A stretch of 64,000 nt of DNA. Source: Protofrankia sp963555925 (GTDB lineage: Bacteria > Actinomycetota > Actinomycetes > Frankiales > Frankiaceae). This document shows positions 34,574 to 43,803 of this stretch, piece by piece; position 1 is the stretch's first letter; each line of letters begins with the position of its first letter. The stretch lies in NCBI GenBank assembly GCA_963555925.1, contig CAUVXJ010000049.1, positions 47,735 through 111,734 on the forward strand, read 5' to 3'. The notes under the pieces were generated by a model. The model searched no databases, was not told the DNA's origin, and saw only the letters and a list, made by a program, of their open reading frames with translations. The translations under genes and the position numbers were made by a program.

Positions 34574-35742
34574 GCACCGACCGGGACAGGGATGCCGTTG
34601 ACGCCGTCTACGTCGTCGGGGTCGGCATCCACCCCTTCGGCCGGCACGAGGGCGTCACCGCGATGGCCATGGCCGAGCACGCAACCCGGGCCGCGCTCGC
34701 CGACGCCGCCGTCACCTGGCCCGACGTCGACCTTGCCGTCGGTGGCAGCAACGTGTCCGGCAAGCCCGACACCCTCGTGTCCCGTCTCGGCCTCACCGGA
34801 CTATCGTTCGTTACTGTACGCAATGGATGTGCTACTGGTGGCGTGGCATTGGCGACCGCGGCGAACGCGCTGCGGGCCGGGGACGCCGACGTGGCGGCCG
34901 TCATCGGGTTCGACAAGCACCCGCGTGGCGCGTTCAACTCCGATCCGTCCAGCTACGGGCTGGGGGACTGGTACGGCCGGACCGGCCTCATGGTCACCAC
35001 CCAGTACTTCGCCATGAAGACCCGGCGTTACCAGTACGAGCACGCGATCTCCGACCGGTCGTTGGCCCGGGTCGCGGTGCGCGCGCTGCGCAACGGCGAG
35101 GCCAGCCCCACCGCCTGGCGGCGCACTCCGCTCACCGAGGACGAGGTACTCGCCGCGCCGACGGTCAACGCCCCGCTGACCCGATCGATGTTCTGCTCGC
35201 CGAGCGAGGGAGCGGTCGCCCTCGTCCTCGCCCGTGGCGACCGCGCAGGTGATATGTGTGAACGTCCGGTGCGGCTCGCGTCGGTGGCGTTGCGTACCCG
35301 CCGGTTCGGATCGTTCGAGGTGTTCTCCCCGTGGCTCGCGCCCGAGCCTTACCACAGCCCGAGCATCGATGCGGCTGCCGCGGCGTTCGCCGCCGCCGGT
35401 GTCGACCCGTCCGAGGTGGCCGTCGCGCAGCTGCAGGACACCGACAGCGGGTCGGAGGTCATCCACCTCGCCGAAACGGGCCTGTGCGGGCACGGCGAGC
35501 AGGAGAAACTGCTCGCCGAGGGCGCCACCGAGGCCCACGGCCGCATCCCGGTCAACACCGACGGCGGATGCATCGCCAACGGCGAGCCGATCGGCGCGTC
35601 CGGACTCCGCCAGGTGCACGAGATCGTTCGCCAGCTCCAGGGACGGGCGCTGGGCCGGCAGGTTCCCGCAGCTCCACGGATCGGTTTCACCCATGTCTAC
35701 GGCGCACCCGGGCTGTCAGCCTGCGCGGTTCTGACCGTCTAG
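34570..35742 (+). CDS. Thiolase-like protein (Ltp/SCP2-thiolase branch, possible aldolase)
   Basis: A 390-residue thiolase-fold protein. The nucleophile position is TVRNGCATGGVALA with Cys at about residue 87. The C-terminal motif reads NTDGGCIANGEPIGASG; the usual thiolase GHP His is replaced by Glu. Loss of this His and pairing with a DUF35 partner is the pattern of Ltp-type retro-aldolases, which cleave 3-hydroxy-acyl-CoA side chains. GTG 34570 overlaps the DUF35 stop. Assignment as an aldolase is inferred; a degenerate thiolase is the alternative. Confidence 0.85.
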   Translation: MSTDRDRDAVDAVYVVGVGIHPFGRHEGVTAMAMAEHATRAALADAAVTWPDVDLAVGGSNVSGKPDTLVSRLGLTGLSFVTVRNGCATGGVALATAANALRAGDADVAAVIGFDKHPRGAFNSDPSSYGLGDWYGRTGLMVTTQYFAMKTRRYQYEHAISDRSLARVAVRALRNGEASPTAWRRTPLTEDEVLAAPTVNAPLTRSMFCSPSEGAVALVLARGDRAGDMCERPVRLASVALRTRRFGSFEVFSPWLAPEPYHSPSIDAAAAAFAAAGVDPSEVAVAQLQDTDSGSEVIHLAETGLCGHGEQEKLLAEGATEAHGRIPVNTDGGCIANGEPIGASGLRQVHEIVRQLQGRALGRQVPAAPRIGFTHVYGAPGLSACAVLTV

Positions 35743-35795
35743 CCGACCGTCCAGGTTGACTGTTCGAGTCGACTGTTCGAGCCGACCGTCTGACG
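35735..35795 (+). repeat. Post-stop short duplications after thiolase-like gene
   Basis: GACCGTC around the TAG stop recurs twice within 60 bp, and GACTGTTCGAG occurs as a near-tandem pair (from about 35758). The pattern matches other stop-linked duplications in this window. Confidence 0.55.
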
Positions 35796-35821
35796 ACGTT
35801 TTGCGAAAGGGACCCACACCG

Positions 35822-37058
35822 ATGACCGCTTCGGGCAGCAACGTCGACCTCGCGACCTGGCGGGTCGAGGTACGGCGCTGGCTCGCCACCACCGTCGCCA
35901 CGCCGGTGGCAACCGACGGCCCGCCCGACTTCGCGGTGTTCCGCAACCTCTCCGACGCCGACGAGCACACGTTGCTGGAGAACGTCCGGGCCTACCGGCG
36001 GGCCCGCCACGACGCGGGCTACGGAGCGCTCACGCTGCCCGTGGAGCAGGGCGGCGCCGGGCTGCCCGCGTTGTTCGCGACCGCCTTCGCCGAGGAGGAA
36101 CGCGCGTACGCCGTGCCGCCGTCCACCGAGCTGATCAGCGTGACGACCGGTCTGGTCGGCCCGGCCGTGGCGATGTTCGGCACTGCGGCCCAGCGGGAGC
36201 GGTTCGTCGGGCCGATGCTGCGTACCGATCTGCTCGCCTGTCAGCTGTTCAGCGAACCCGGGGCCGGTTCCGACCTCGCGGCACTGGCCTGCCGCGCCGT
36301 GGCGGACGGGGAGAACTGGGTCGTGGACGGGCAGAAGGTCTGGTCGTCCGGCGCGCGGTTCGCCGACTACGGGCTGTTGCTCGCCCGTACCGACCCGGAC
36401 GCGCCCAAGCACGCCGGGATCACCGCGTTCCTCGTGCCCATGGACGCCCCCGGTATCGAGATCCGCCCGATCCGGCAGATGAGCGGAGGTACGTCCTTCA
36501 ACGAGGTCTTCCTCACCGGTGTCCGGGTAGGTGACGGCCTGCGCGTCGGCGCGGTCGGCAACGGCTGGCGGGTTGCGAACGCGACGCTGTCCTTCGAGCG
36601 CACCGCGTCAGGATCGGTTACCAGGCGTAAGGGCGGAACTTTCGACGACGTGCTGGAGCTCGCCCGCAGCCTGGGCCGGGCCGGTGACCCGGTCGTCCGT
36701 CAGGAGCTCGCGGATCTCTACATCCGGACGGTACTGCGGGCCGCGACCGCCGGACGGGTGGCGCGGGCCGCAGCTGCCGGGGCGTCGCCGGGGCCGGCGG
36801 CGTCGGTCGGCAAGCTGGTCGCCTCCGACGTGCTGACCCGCACCGGCGAGCTCGCCGTCGACCTGCTGGGTAGCCGGGCTGCGGCCGACTCCGGTGCGGA
36901 GTTCGCCTGGACGCAGCATCTGCTCGGCGCGCCCGGCTACCGGCTGGCCGGCGGAACCGACCAGATCCAGCGGAACATCATCGGAGAGCGGGTCCTGGGC
37001 CTGCCGGCGGAGCCGCGCGTCGACAAGGACGTCCCCTGGTCGGCATTGTCCCGGTCCT
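35822..37058 (+). CDS. Acyl-CoA dehydrogenase (3' end in gap)
   Basis: At least 412 residues of an acyl-CoA dehydrogenase. FAD/substrate motifs are LACQLFSEPGAGSDLA (about 140) and VVDGQKVWSSGA (about 167). The C-terminal helix bundle follows with LAGGTDQIQRNIIGERVLGLP (about 380), the usual family end. ATG 35822 follows AAGGGA. The frame runs into the N gap without a stop, but only a few residues should be missing. It introduces a C2-C3 double bond in an acyl-CoA, consistent with the ligase and Ltp-like genes nearby. Confidence 0.92.
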
Positions 37059-37794
37059 NNNNNNNNNNNNNNNNNNNNNNNNNNNNNNNNNNNNNNNNNN
37101 NNNNNNNNNNNNNNNNNNNNNNNNNNNNNNNNNNNNNNNNNNNNNNNNNNNNNNNNNNNNNNNNNNNNNNNNNNNNNNNNNNNNNNNNNNNNNNNNNNNN
37201 NNNNNNNNNNNNNNNNNNNNNNNNNNNNNNNNNNNNNNNNNNNNNNNNNNNNNNNNNNNNNNNNNNNNNNNNNNNNNNNNNNNNNNNNNNNNNNNNNNNN
37301 NNNNNNNNNNNNNNNNNNNNNNNNNNNNNNNNNNNNNNNNNNNNNNNNNNNNNNNNNNNNNNNNNNNNNNNNNNNNNNNNNNNNNNNNNNNNNNNNNNNN
37401 NNNNNNNNNNNNNNNNNNNNNNNNNNNNNNNNNNNNNNNNNNNNNNNNNNNNNNNNNNNNNNNNNNNNNNNNNNNNNNNNNNNNNNNNNNNNNNNNNNNN
37501 NNNNNNNNNNNNNNNNNNNNNNNNNNNNNNNNNNNNNNNNNNNNNNNNNNNNNNNNNNNNNNNNNNNNNNNNNNNNNNNNNNNNNNNNNNNNNNNNNNNN
37601 NNNNNNNNNNNNNNNNNNNNNNNNNNNNNNNNNNNNNNNNNNNNNNNNNNNNNNNNNNNNNNNNNNNNNNNNNNNNNNNNNNNNNNNNNNNNNNNNNNNN
37701 NNNNNNNNNNNNNNNNNNNNNNNNNNNNNNNNNNNNNNNNNNNNNNNNNNNNNNNNNNNNNNNNNNNNNNNNNNNNNNNNNNNNNNNNNNNNNN
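37059..37794. other. Assembly gap (N run)
   Basis: There are 736 unknown bases. The gap hides the end of the acyl-CoA dehydrogenase gene. About 70 bp of probable repeated element are visible on its right side, ending in the 24-bp inverted repeat shared with gap 1. Confidence 0.99.
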
Positions 37795-37862
37795 TTCCTC
37801 CGCCTCGCGACGCATCCACCCGGCATCCGACACCCCCCGAACAACTTCCGGCGCCGACCACT
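37795..37862 (-). mobile_element. Right end of probable repeated/mobile element
   Basis: The last 24 bp (37839-37862) match the left border of gap 1 in reverse orientation with one mismatch. The inner part, read on the minus strand, includes a GTCGCGAGGCGGAGGAA segment resembling the interior of the 32469-32630 MITE-like element. It is probably the terminus of an insertion sequence hidden by the gap; the family cannot be told. Confidence 0.5.
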
Positions 37863-37879
37863 GAGCGGCGGCCTGAACC

Positions 37880-38656
37880 TCACCCGGGCGGGTTCTGCGC
37901 GGAGGTGATGACGCGGAACTCCACACCGAACGGGTCCTCGACGGCGGCGATGCGTCCGTAGGGGGAGTCCTGGGGTTCGGCGGGACATGTGCCGCCCGCG
38001 TCGAGCACCCGCAGCACGGCCGCGTCGGTGTCCTCGACCTCGAAGTAGCTGATCCAGGATGACGACTGCGCGTCGGCCACGCCGTGGATCCCACCGACGA
38101 TCTGACCGTCCCGGCGGTGCAGCACGGTGTAGTCGACGTCGGGAGCCTGCATGGGTTCCAGGGTGTAGTCGAAAACCGCCTGGTAGAAGGTGCGGGCCGC
38201 GTCCGCTGCGGGCGTGCGCAGCTCGCTCCAGGCCAGGGCACCGGGCTCGTTGACGATCCGTGCGCCGGGGTGCAGGCGGCCCTGCCAGAGGCCGAACTGC
38301 GCGCCGGTCGGGTCGAGCGCGATCGCCAGCCGCCCGGCGTCCATCGCATCCATGGGCGCCACGACGAGCTGGCCGCCGGCGTCGGCGATGTGCTTGGCGG
38401 TGCCGTCAGCGTCGTCGGTGGCGACGTAGAGGTTCCACCAGAAGGAGGTGGCGTTCGGGTCCGGGTTCTGGATGACGGCCGCCACCGGCTGCCCGCGTAG
38501 CAGGCACATCGTGTAGCCCTCTGTCTCGGGTGGTCCCTCCTCGAACTCCCAGCCGAACAGGGTGCCGTAGAACTCCTTTGCGCGCTGGATGTCGGGAATG
38601 CCGAGGTCGATCCAGGTGGGTGTCCCCGGCGGTTGGTTACTCGTGACTTCGACCAT
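37880..38656 (-). CDS. Two-domain VOC family protein
   Basis: The 258-residue protein has two consecutive VOC modules. The first (about 12-125) has WIDLGIPDIQRAKEFYGTLFGWEF and ALDPTGAQFGLW. The second (about 138-250) has WSELRTPAADAARTFYQAVF and AVEDPFGVEFRVI. This design is common in actinobacterial proteins annotated as hydroxylases or glyoxalase-like, with no proven reaction. ATG 38656 follows GGAGACGG. Confidence 0.85.
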   Translation of the reverse strand: MVEVTSNQPPGTPTWIDLGIPDIQRAKEFYGTLFGWEFEEGPPETEGYTMCLLRGQPVAAVIQNPDPNATSFWWNLYVATDDADGTAKHIADAGGQLVVAPMDAMDAGRLAIALDPTGAQFGLWQGRLHPGARIVNEPGALAWSELRTPAADAARTFYQAVFDYTLEPMQAPDVDYTVLHRRDGQIVGGIHGVADAQSSSWISYFEVEDTDAAVLRVLDAGGTCPAEPQDSPYGRIAAVEDPFGVEFRVITSAQNPPG

Positions 38657-38751
38657 GGATCCGTCTCCTTCGAGCGTGTCGGGTACAGGTCTGCCTACCC
38701 ATCCTTGACACCTTCTGACGGCTCGACCAGTCCCGACGCTCACAAGCCCAC

Positions 38752-38795
38752 GCTGGGAAACCTCCGCTGGGAAACCTCCGCTGGGCAAACCCCCG
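38752..38795 (-). repeat. Tandem 14-bp repeat between two minus-strand genes
   Basis: GCTGGGAAACCTCC occurs at 38752-38765 and 38766-38779, followed by a degenerate third unit. It lies just after the stop of the 38811-40535 gene. Confidence 0.75.
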
Positions 38796-38810
38796 CCGAC
38801 CCAGGGACCG

Positions 38811-40535
38811 TCAGCCGACGACAGTGATCCTGGCGCCCACGCCGGAGAGGTAGAGTGGGCTGGCGGTGAAGTTCACGCGGTCCTCCTCGCCGATGTAGAG
38901 GTCGATGTGCTTGTCGCCGCCGAGGCCCGGGGTGAACTCGTCCCGGACGGTCCACGTCGCCGCCCGCAGCCGGGTGCAACCGGCCGCGTCGACCGGTGAC
39001 CCGTCAAGTGCCATCCCACAGGATGCGATGGTGAACCTCGTACCCCGGCCCAGGGTGGCGGCGTCGGCACCGGCTGTCTGGAATGGTTCAAGCCGGTGGC
39101 CAGCGGTGTCGGCGGGGATCGCGTCAAGCCAGTAGCCGGTGTCATACGACCAGTTCAGATATGTGCCGGCGCGCGTCCCGCTGGTGATCCGCCCGGCGCC
39201 TTCGTCGCGGACGGCTTGTACGAAGTCCGTGGGATAGGTGCCGAGATCGTCGGCACCGAATGTGCATTCCTGACGCGGGCAGCCGCGTACCTGCTGCGGC
39301 GGGCCGTGGTGGAAACCTTCCACCGCCGTGTAGTAAACGGTGATCAGCCAGCCGCCGGTCGTCTGGCCGCCGGTCTGCGGTGATGACGGCGGGGCCGATC
39401 CGAGGCCGTATTTGTCACCGCAGCGCGGGCCCGTACCCGACGTGGGCAGGGAGAGGAAGCCCCGATCGGCGCTCAGCGGGTGGGTGCAGATATAGCCGGC
39501 TTTACCGAAGACCGTGGCGTAGCTCGCCGATACGGCCGCCAGATCGTTGTTGGCGGGGTTGTTCTTGACCACGTTGAACAGCAGGCGGGGCAAGCGCCCG
39601 TTCGGGTTCAGCGAGTACGGGCCGGCCGCACCGGCTGCGACGTCGGGGATGGCGGCGGGCACACCGTCGATCTGGCGGACGGTGAAGCCGTTGCGCAGGT
39701 CCACGGCATCACCACCGCGGGACTGGGCGACCCACGCGCCGGCCGAGTACGGCATCAGCACGTTGCCGATGGTGTCACCGGCCCGCAGGTTGACCTGCAG
39801 GCTCACGCCGCTGTCGGACTCCACCGCGGCGGGCTGGCGCACACATGAACCCGGGGCGAGGGACGGGTTCGGGCCGTTCGCATCACCACTGTTGCTCAGC
39901 GCCCGCAGGAAGGTGGTCCGGGTATCCGACCCCGACGGCAGGTAGGGCTGGATCGGCCCGGAAGGCAGGGCCGGGTTTGCGTTGTGCCAGTCGGTGAGGA
40001 CGCACAGGTAGATGTTGCGCAGCTGGGTGACGGTGAGGTTCTTCGGCGTCCGTTTCGGGGTCACCGGCATCGCAGCCCAGGTCATCGCATCCCTGGCGAA
40101 GGCGATGAAGGTCTTGTTCGCATCCTCGGGTCTGGTCGCGTCCGGGTAGCGGGAGGAACGGGCGAAGTCGACGCACACACCGGAGGTGTTGTAAGCCGCC
40201 GCGTCATTGTGCAACGCCCTGATACCGGTGTCCGAATCCGTCGGCCAGGTGACGTTCACGCAGCCCTTCTTCGGTGGGAGGGAATGCTGACCGGGGTCCC
40301 AGCTGTACAGCTTTCTCGACGGCGTGGGGTTCTGCGCGTCGTATGCGGTTGAATATCGGTTCATCACGTCCCGGGTGGTGGTTGAGCCCACGCCGACGAT
40401 GTCACCGGTGGCGGGTGTGACGCCGGCCGGAGGGTCGGCCAGTACCGGCGGGCCCACAACAGCCACGGCCGCGGCCACGGCCAGGGCAGTGACCGCGACG
40501 GCGACCGTGCGGGCCGCCTTCCTCGGGATATGCAT
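38811..40535 (-). CDS. Secreted PstS-like binding protein with C-terminal 3D-like barrel domain
   Basis: A 574-residue exported protein. The Sec signal peptide covers residues 1-33 (basic start, long Ala/Val core, ADP cleavage site). The N-terminal two thirds resemble a PstS-type phosphate-binding fold (DIVGVGSTTTRDVMNRY near residue 45, DAMTWAAMPVTPK near residue 150). The last 180 residues have VYYTAVEGFHHG, then GTYLNWSYDTGYWLD and GTRFTIASCG. That is the layout of the 3D/double-psi-barrel domains of cell-wall-acting proteins. A role in wall remodelling or ligand sensing is inferred. Confidence 0.7.
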   Translation of the reverse strand: MHIPRKAARTVAVAVTALAVAAAVAVVGPPVLADPPAGVTPATGDIVGVGSTTTRDVMNRYSTAYDAQNPTPSRKLYSWDPGQHSLPPKKGCVNVTWPTDSDTGIRALHNDAAAYNTSGVCVDFARSSRYPDATRPEDANKTFIAFARDAMTWAAMPVTPKRTPKNLTVTQLRNIYLCVLTDWHNANPALPSGPIQPYLPSGSDTRTTFLRALSNSGDANGPNPSLAPGSCVRQPAAVESDSGVSLQVNLRAGDTIGNVLMPYSAGAWVAQSRGGDAVDLRNGFTVRQIDGVPAAIPDVAAGAAGPYSLNPNGRLPRLLFNVVKNNPANNDLAAVSASYATVFGKAGYICTHPLSADRGFLSLPTSGTGPRCGDKYGLGSAPPSSPQTGGQTTGGWLITVYYTAVEGFHHGPPQQVRGCPRQECTFGADDLGTYPTDFVQAVRDEGAGRITSGTRAGTYLNWSYDTGYWLDAIPADTAGHRLEPFQTAGADAATLGRGTRFTIASCGMALDGSPVDAAGCTRLRAATWTVRDEFTPGLGGDKHIDLYIGEEDRVNFTASPLYLSGVGARITVVG

Positions 40536-40927
40536 TCACCACTCCTGCAGAGCCGGCGGCGCCATCATGGCCAGAGTCTCAGAGTCTCAGAGTCTCAGAG
40601 TCGCTTATTGGGAACGGTTCCTGTGCGGCTGGACCCGGGCGCTCTTATCCGGGAATCACGGTTCCACGCCGTCGGTGAACACCGAAGGCCATCCGGGGAA
40701 TATATCGGACGGCTGTTTGGTGACCATTCTGTGAATGTCGGATGAATGTGTGTTCCCGTGGAGTGCGAACGGACCGACCTGCGGACCTCTCGCGGCGGCG
40801 GTACCGACGGGTACGTCCAGCCAGAAGATCCGTTGTCCGGTTGCGTCCTGCCCGGTTGATCCTCATCGGCTCCAGGCGGTCGGGCGTCGGCGTTTCTCCT
40901 GGCCGAGCAGGACCAGCGCAGCGCCGA
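40536..40927. other. Gene-poor stretch with octamer repeat and T-family fragment
   Basis: No supported gene is seen. It holds four tandem copies of the octamer CAGAGTCT (about 40572-40603) and a 19-bp fragment of dispersed repeat T (40635-40653, GGGCGCTCTTATCCGGG). The transposase remnant begins at its right end. The octamer run is a candidate slippage site. Confidence 0.6.
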
Positions 40928-41182
40928 TCAGGACAAGGGCGGGTTCCACTCCTCCAGCCGCCGCCAGCACGTCATCCCCGAGCCGAATCCGAGCTCTCGG
41001 GGCAGGAACTCCCACTGGATCCCGGTGTGCAGCACGAACAGGATGCCGCACAGCACCTGACGGTCCGCGAACCGTTTGCACCCGGCCCGGCTCGCACGCG
41101 GTGCCGGTCGGGGCAGCAGCGGCTCGATCCGTTCCCACAGGCCATCGGAGACGATCCACGGCGGTTGCTCACCTTGGTGCAT
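40928..41182 (-). pseudogene. IS5-type transposase, N-terminal remnant
   Basis: The 84-residue fragment has the start typical of IS5-family transposases: IVSDGLWERIEPLLP, a Cys/Lys stretch, then RQVLCGILFVLHTGIQWEFLPRELGFGSGMTCWRRL compressed over about residues 42-78. It breaks off with a stop right after CWRRLEEW. The DDE catalytic region is missing. A neighbouring frame (about 40863-40940) may hold a scrap of the C-terminal end, which suggests an internal deletion. Not functional. Confidence 0.75.
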
Positions 41183-41468
41183 ACGTCGCGCCTACCCGGT
41201 CCACGAGCGCGCACGAGCCCCATCCCATGATTTGTGGACGGTGTTTGCGGCTACTGTCCGAAACCACTGATGGGCACCCTCGATGGCAGTGATCGTCGCC
41301 CGCGAACCGCGCCGCTGACGCGTTCACCTCGTGGGATCGTCGATGTCACCGCTGTGCGCCTGTTCCGGCCCGATGAGTAAGGATGTACCCGACACATCGC
41401 CGCGGGTGGACCGACCCGGGGCGAAGGAACGAGCACAAGCGGTACCGGGGTGGCGACGGGGAGGTTGG

Positions 41469-42446
41469 GTGGGCAACGGTCGGTTTGAGATCGACGCGGT
41501 CAGCAAACGGTATGGCGACGTCGTCGCCCTCGCGGAGATGACCTTCGACGTGCGGGTCGGGGAACTGTTCGGTTTCGTCGGCAGCAACGGCGCAGGCAAG
41601 ACCACCACGATGCGGATCGCGCTCGGGGTGCTCGCCGCCGACTCCGGGGAGGTTCGCTGGGACGGCCGTCCGGTCACCCTTGCCACCCGTCGGCGGATCG
41701 GCTACATGCCCGAGGAACGCGGCCTCTACCCACGGATGAAAGTCGGTGAGCAGCTCGTCTATCTCGCCGAGCTGCACGGTATGTCCACCCCGGCGGCCAG
41801 GCGCTCCGCGCAGGAGTGGACCGAAAGACTCGGCATCGGCGGCCGCCGCGACGACGAGGTGCAGAAGCTCAGCCTCGGCAACCAGCAGCGGGTCCAGCTC
41901 GCCGCGGCACTCGTGCACGCCCCGGACATCCTCGTCCTCGACGAGCCGTTCTCCGGCCTCGACCCGGTCGCCGTCGACGTGATGAGCCAGGTGCTGCGGG
42001 AACAGTGCGCTGCCGGGGTGCCGGTGCTGTTTTCCAGCCACCAGCTGGATCTTGTCGAACGGATCTGCGACCGGGTCGGTATCGTCGCCAGCGGCCGGAT
42101 GGTTGCCTGCGGTCCCGTTGAGGAGCTGCGCAGTGGTCGCACGGCGCGGCTGGTGGTGGACGCGCCGGCCGCCCCCGACGGCTGGGCTGACACCCTCCCC
42201 GGCGTCACTGCTGCATACCGGGAAGGCACCACGACCGTGGTGGAGCTCCGTCCCGGCGCCGACGACCAGGCCGTGCTCGCCGCTGCGCTCACGACTGGTC
42301 CGGTGCGCGAGTTCGTCCGGCGCCGCCCGACCTTGACCGAGCTGTTCCGCAACGTCGTCCATGATGGCGCTCCCGGTGGGCTCGTCGCCACCGCAGCCGA
42401 TGGCGCCGCAGCCGATGGCGCCGTGCCGGGAGGGCGGGCGGCGTGA
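41469..42446 (+). CDS. ABC-2 exporter ATP-binding protein
   Basis: A 325-residue ATPase of the NatA/drug-export class. Walker A is VGSNGAGKTTT near residue 38, signature LSLGNQQRVQLA near residue 138 and Walker B ILVLDEPFSGLDP near residue 158. A C-terminal domain follows (about 230-300). The end is Ala/Gly repeats (AADGAAADGA). GTG 41469 is preceded by GGGGAGG; ATG 41373 is an alternative. Its stop overlaps the permease start (GTGA). Confidence 0.9.
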   Translation: MGNGRFEIDAVSKRYGDVVALAEMTFDVRVGELFGFVGSNGAGKTTTMRIALGVLAADSGEVRWDGRPVTLATRRRIGYMPEERGLYPRMKVGEQLVYLAELHGMSTPAARRSAQEWTERLGIGGRRDDEVQKLSLGNQQRVQLAAALVHAPDILVLDEPFSGLDPVAVDVMSQVLREQCAAGVPVLFSSHQLDLVERICDRVGIVASGRMVACGPVEELRSGRTARLVVDAPAAPDGWADTLPGVTAAYREGTTTVVELRPGADDQAVLAAALTTGPVREFVRRRPTLTELFRNVVHDGAPGGLVATAADGAAADGAVPGGRAA

Positions 42447-43756
42447 GCGCGACTGACGTACCAACGGGTACCGGGGTAGCCAGGCCGGACGGCTCCGAAC
42501 GGGACCGCTCCAAAAGAGGCAGCTCCGAAAGAGGCAGCTCCGAACGGGTCCGCTCCGAACGGGACGGCCGGATCGACATCCGGCGGGTGATCTGGCTGGT
42601 CACCCGCCGGGAGATCGTCGTCCGGACGAGGTCGAAGGCGTTCCGGATCACCACCGCGCTCTCCATCCTCGCTCTCGCCGGCTTTGTGCTGGCGACGAAG
42701 GTCAGCGGCGCCCCTTCGACGCCGTCCGTCGCGTTCACCACCGCCACCGCGACGCTGGGCGGCCCGCTGCAGTCCGCCGCCGCGGTCGGTACGCAGGACG
42801 TGACCGAATCGGTCGTGGCCGACCAGGCGGAAGGCGAGCGGCTCCTGCGCGACGGCGACGTCGACGCCCTCGTGGTCGGCACCCCCGAGGCGTTCCGTGT
42901 CGTCGTGGCCGAAGAGCTCAGCGAGACGTTGACCAGCACGTTCTCTCTGATGGCGCGGCAGCGTGCGCTGGACGAGCAGATCATTCGGCTCGGCGGGGAC
43001 CCGGCGGTTGTCGGCGGGTCGGTGTCGTCCGCCAGCCTTGACGTTGTCGCCCTGAAGCCCCGCAAGGAGTATCAGGAGCATCGCCTCGTTCTCGGTATGG
43101 TCACCGGTCTCCTTGTCTACCTCTCGCTGCTCGTGTTCGGCCCACAGGTCGCCCAGGGCGTGATCGAGGAGAAGACCAGCCGGGTCGTGGAACTGCTGCT
43201 CGCCACGGTGCGTCCCTGGCAGCTGATGGCCGGGAAGGTGCTGGGTATCGCTGCCGTCGCGCTCGGTCAGCTTGCCCTGGTCGGTGCCGTCGGGGTCGTG
43301 CTCGGGCTCGCCACGGGTGTGCTCGACCTCCCGGCGTCAGTCGCGATCGGCGCTGCCGCATGGGCGCTGGTGTGGTTTTTGCTCGGCTTCGCCGTCTACG
43401 GGTTGCTGTTCGCCGCCGCCGGTGCCCTGGTTTCCCGCCAGGAGGACGCGGGAGGCGTCACGGCCCCGATCATGATGATGATTATTGTTCCGTATGTAAT
43501 CGGCGTCTCGGTGCTTCCCGGGGACCCGGACAGCGTGCTCGTCACGGTACTTGCCCTCATACCGCTCTTCTCGCCGTTACTCATGCCGATGCTCATCGCT
43601 ATAGGTGGGGCCGCGGTATGGCAGGTGGCCCTGGCCCTCGTACTGACCGTCGCGCTACTCGTCGTTCTCGTGTGGCTCACCGGTCGGGTTTACGGTAACG
43701 CCGTCACCCGCAGCGGTACCCGGGTGCGGCTGTCCGAGGCGCTCCGGCGAACCTGA
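42443..43756 (+). CDS. ABC-2 type exporter permease
   Basis: The 437-residue membrane protein has a charged N-terminus with tandem SERDRS/GSSER repeats (residues 15-40, from 15-bp DNA repeats at 42487-42570). One span lies near residue 70, a large extracytoplasmic domain covers about 95-215, and five to six C-terminal spans follow. Before them stands the NatB-like VIEEKTSRVVELLLATVRPWQLMAGK (compressed, about 240-265). It should form an Na+ or small-molecule exporter with the preceding ATPase. GCGAACCTGACCC is duplicated across the stop. Confidence 0.9.
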   Translation: MSATDVPTGTGVARPDGSERDRSKRGSSERGSSERVRSERDGRIDIRRVIWLVTRREIVVRTRSKAFRITTALSILALAGFVLATKVSGAPSTPSVAFTTATATLGGPLQSAAAVGTQDVTESVVADQAEGERLLRDGDVDALVVGTPEAFRVVVAEELSETLTSTFSLMARQRALDEQIIRLGGDPAVVGGSVSSASLDVVALKPRKEYQEHRLVLGMVTGLLVYLSLLVFGPQVAQGVIEEKTSRVVELLLATVRPWQLMAGKVLGIAAVALGQLALVGAVGVVLGLATGVLDLPASVAIGAAAWALVWFLLGFAVYGLLFAAAGALVSRQEDAGGVTAPIMMMIIVPYVIGVSVLPGDPDSVLVTVLALIPLFSPLLMPMLIAIGGAAVWQVALALVLTVALLVVLVWLTGRVYGNAVTRSGTRVRLSEALRRT

Positions 43757-43803
43757 CCCGGCTGCGAACCTGACCCAATTCTGGCCGTAGCCGGTGACTG
43801 TTT

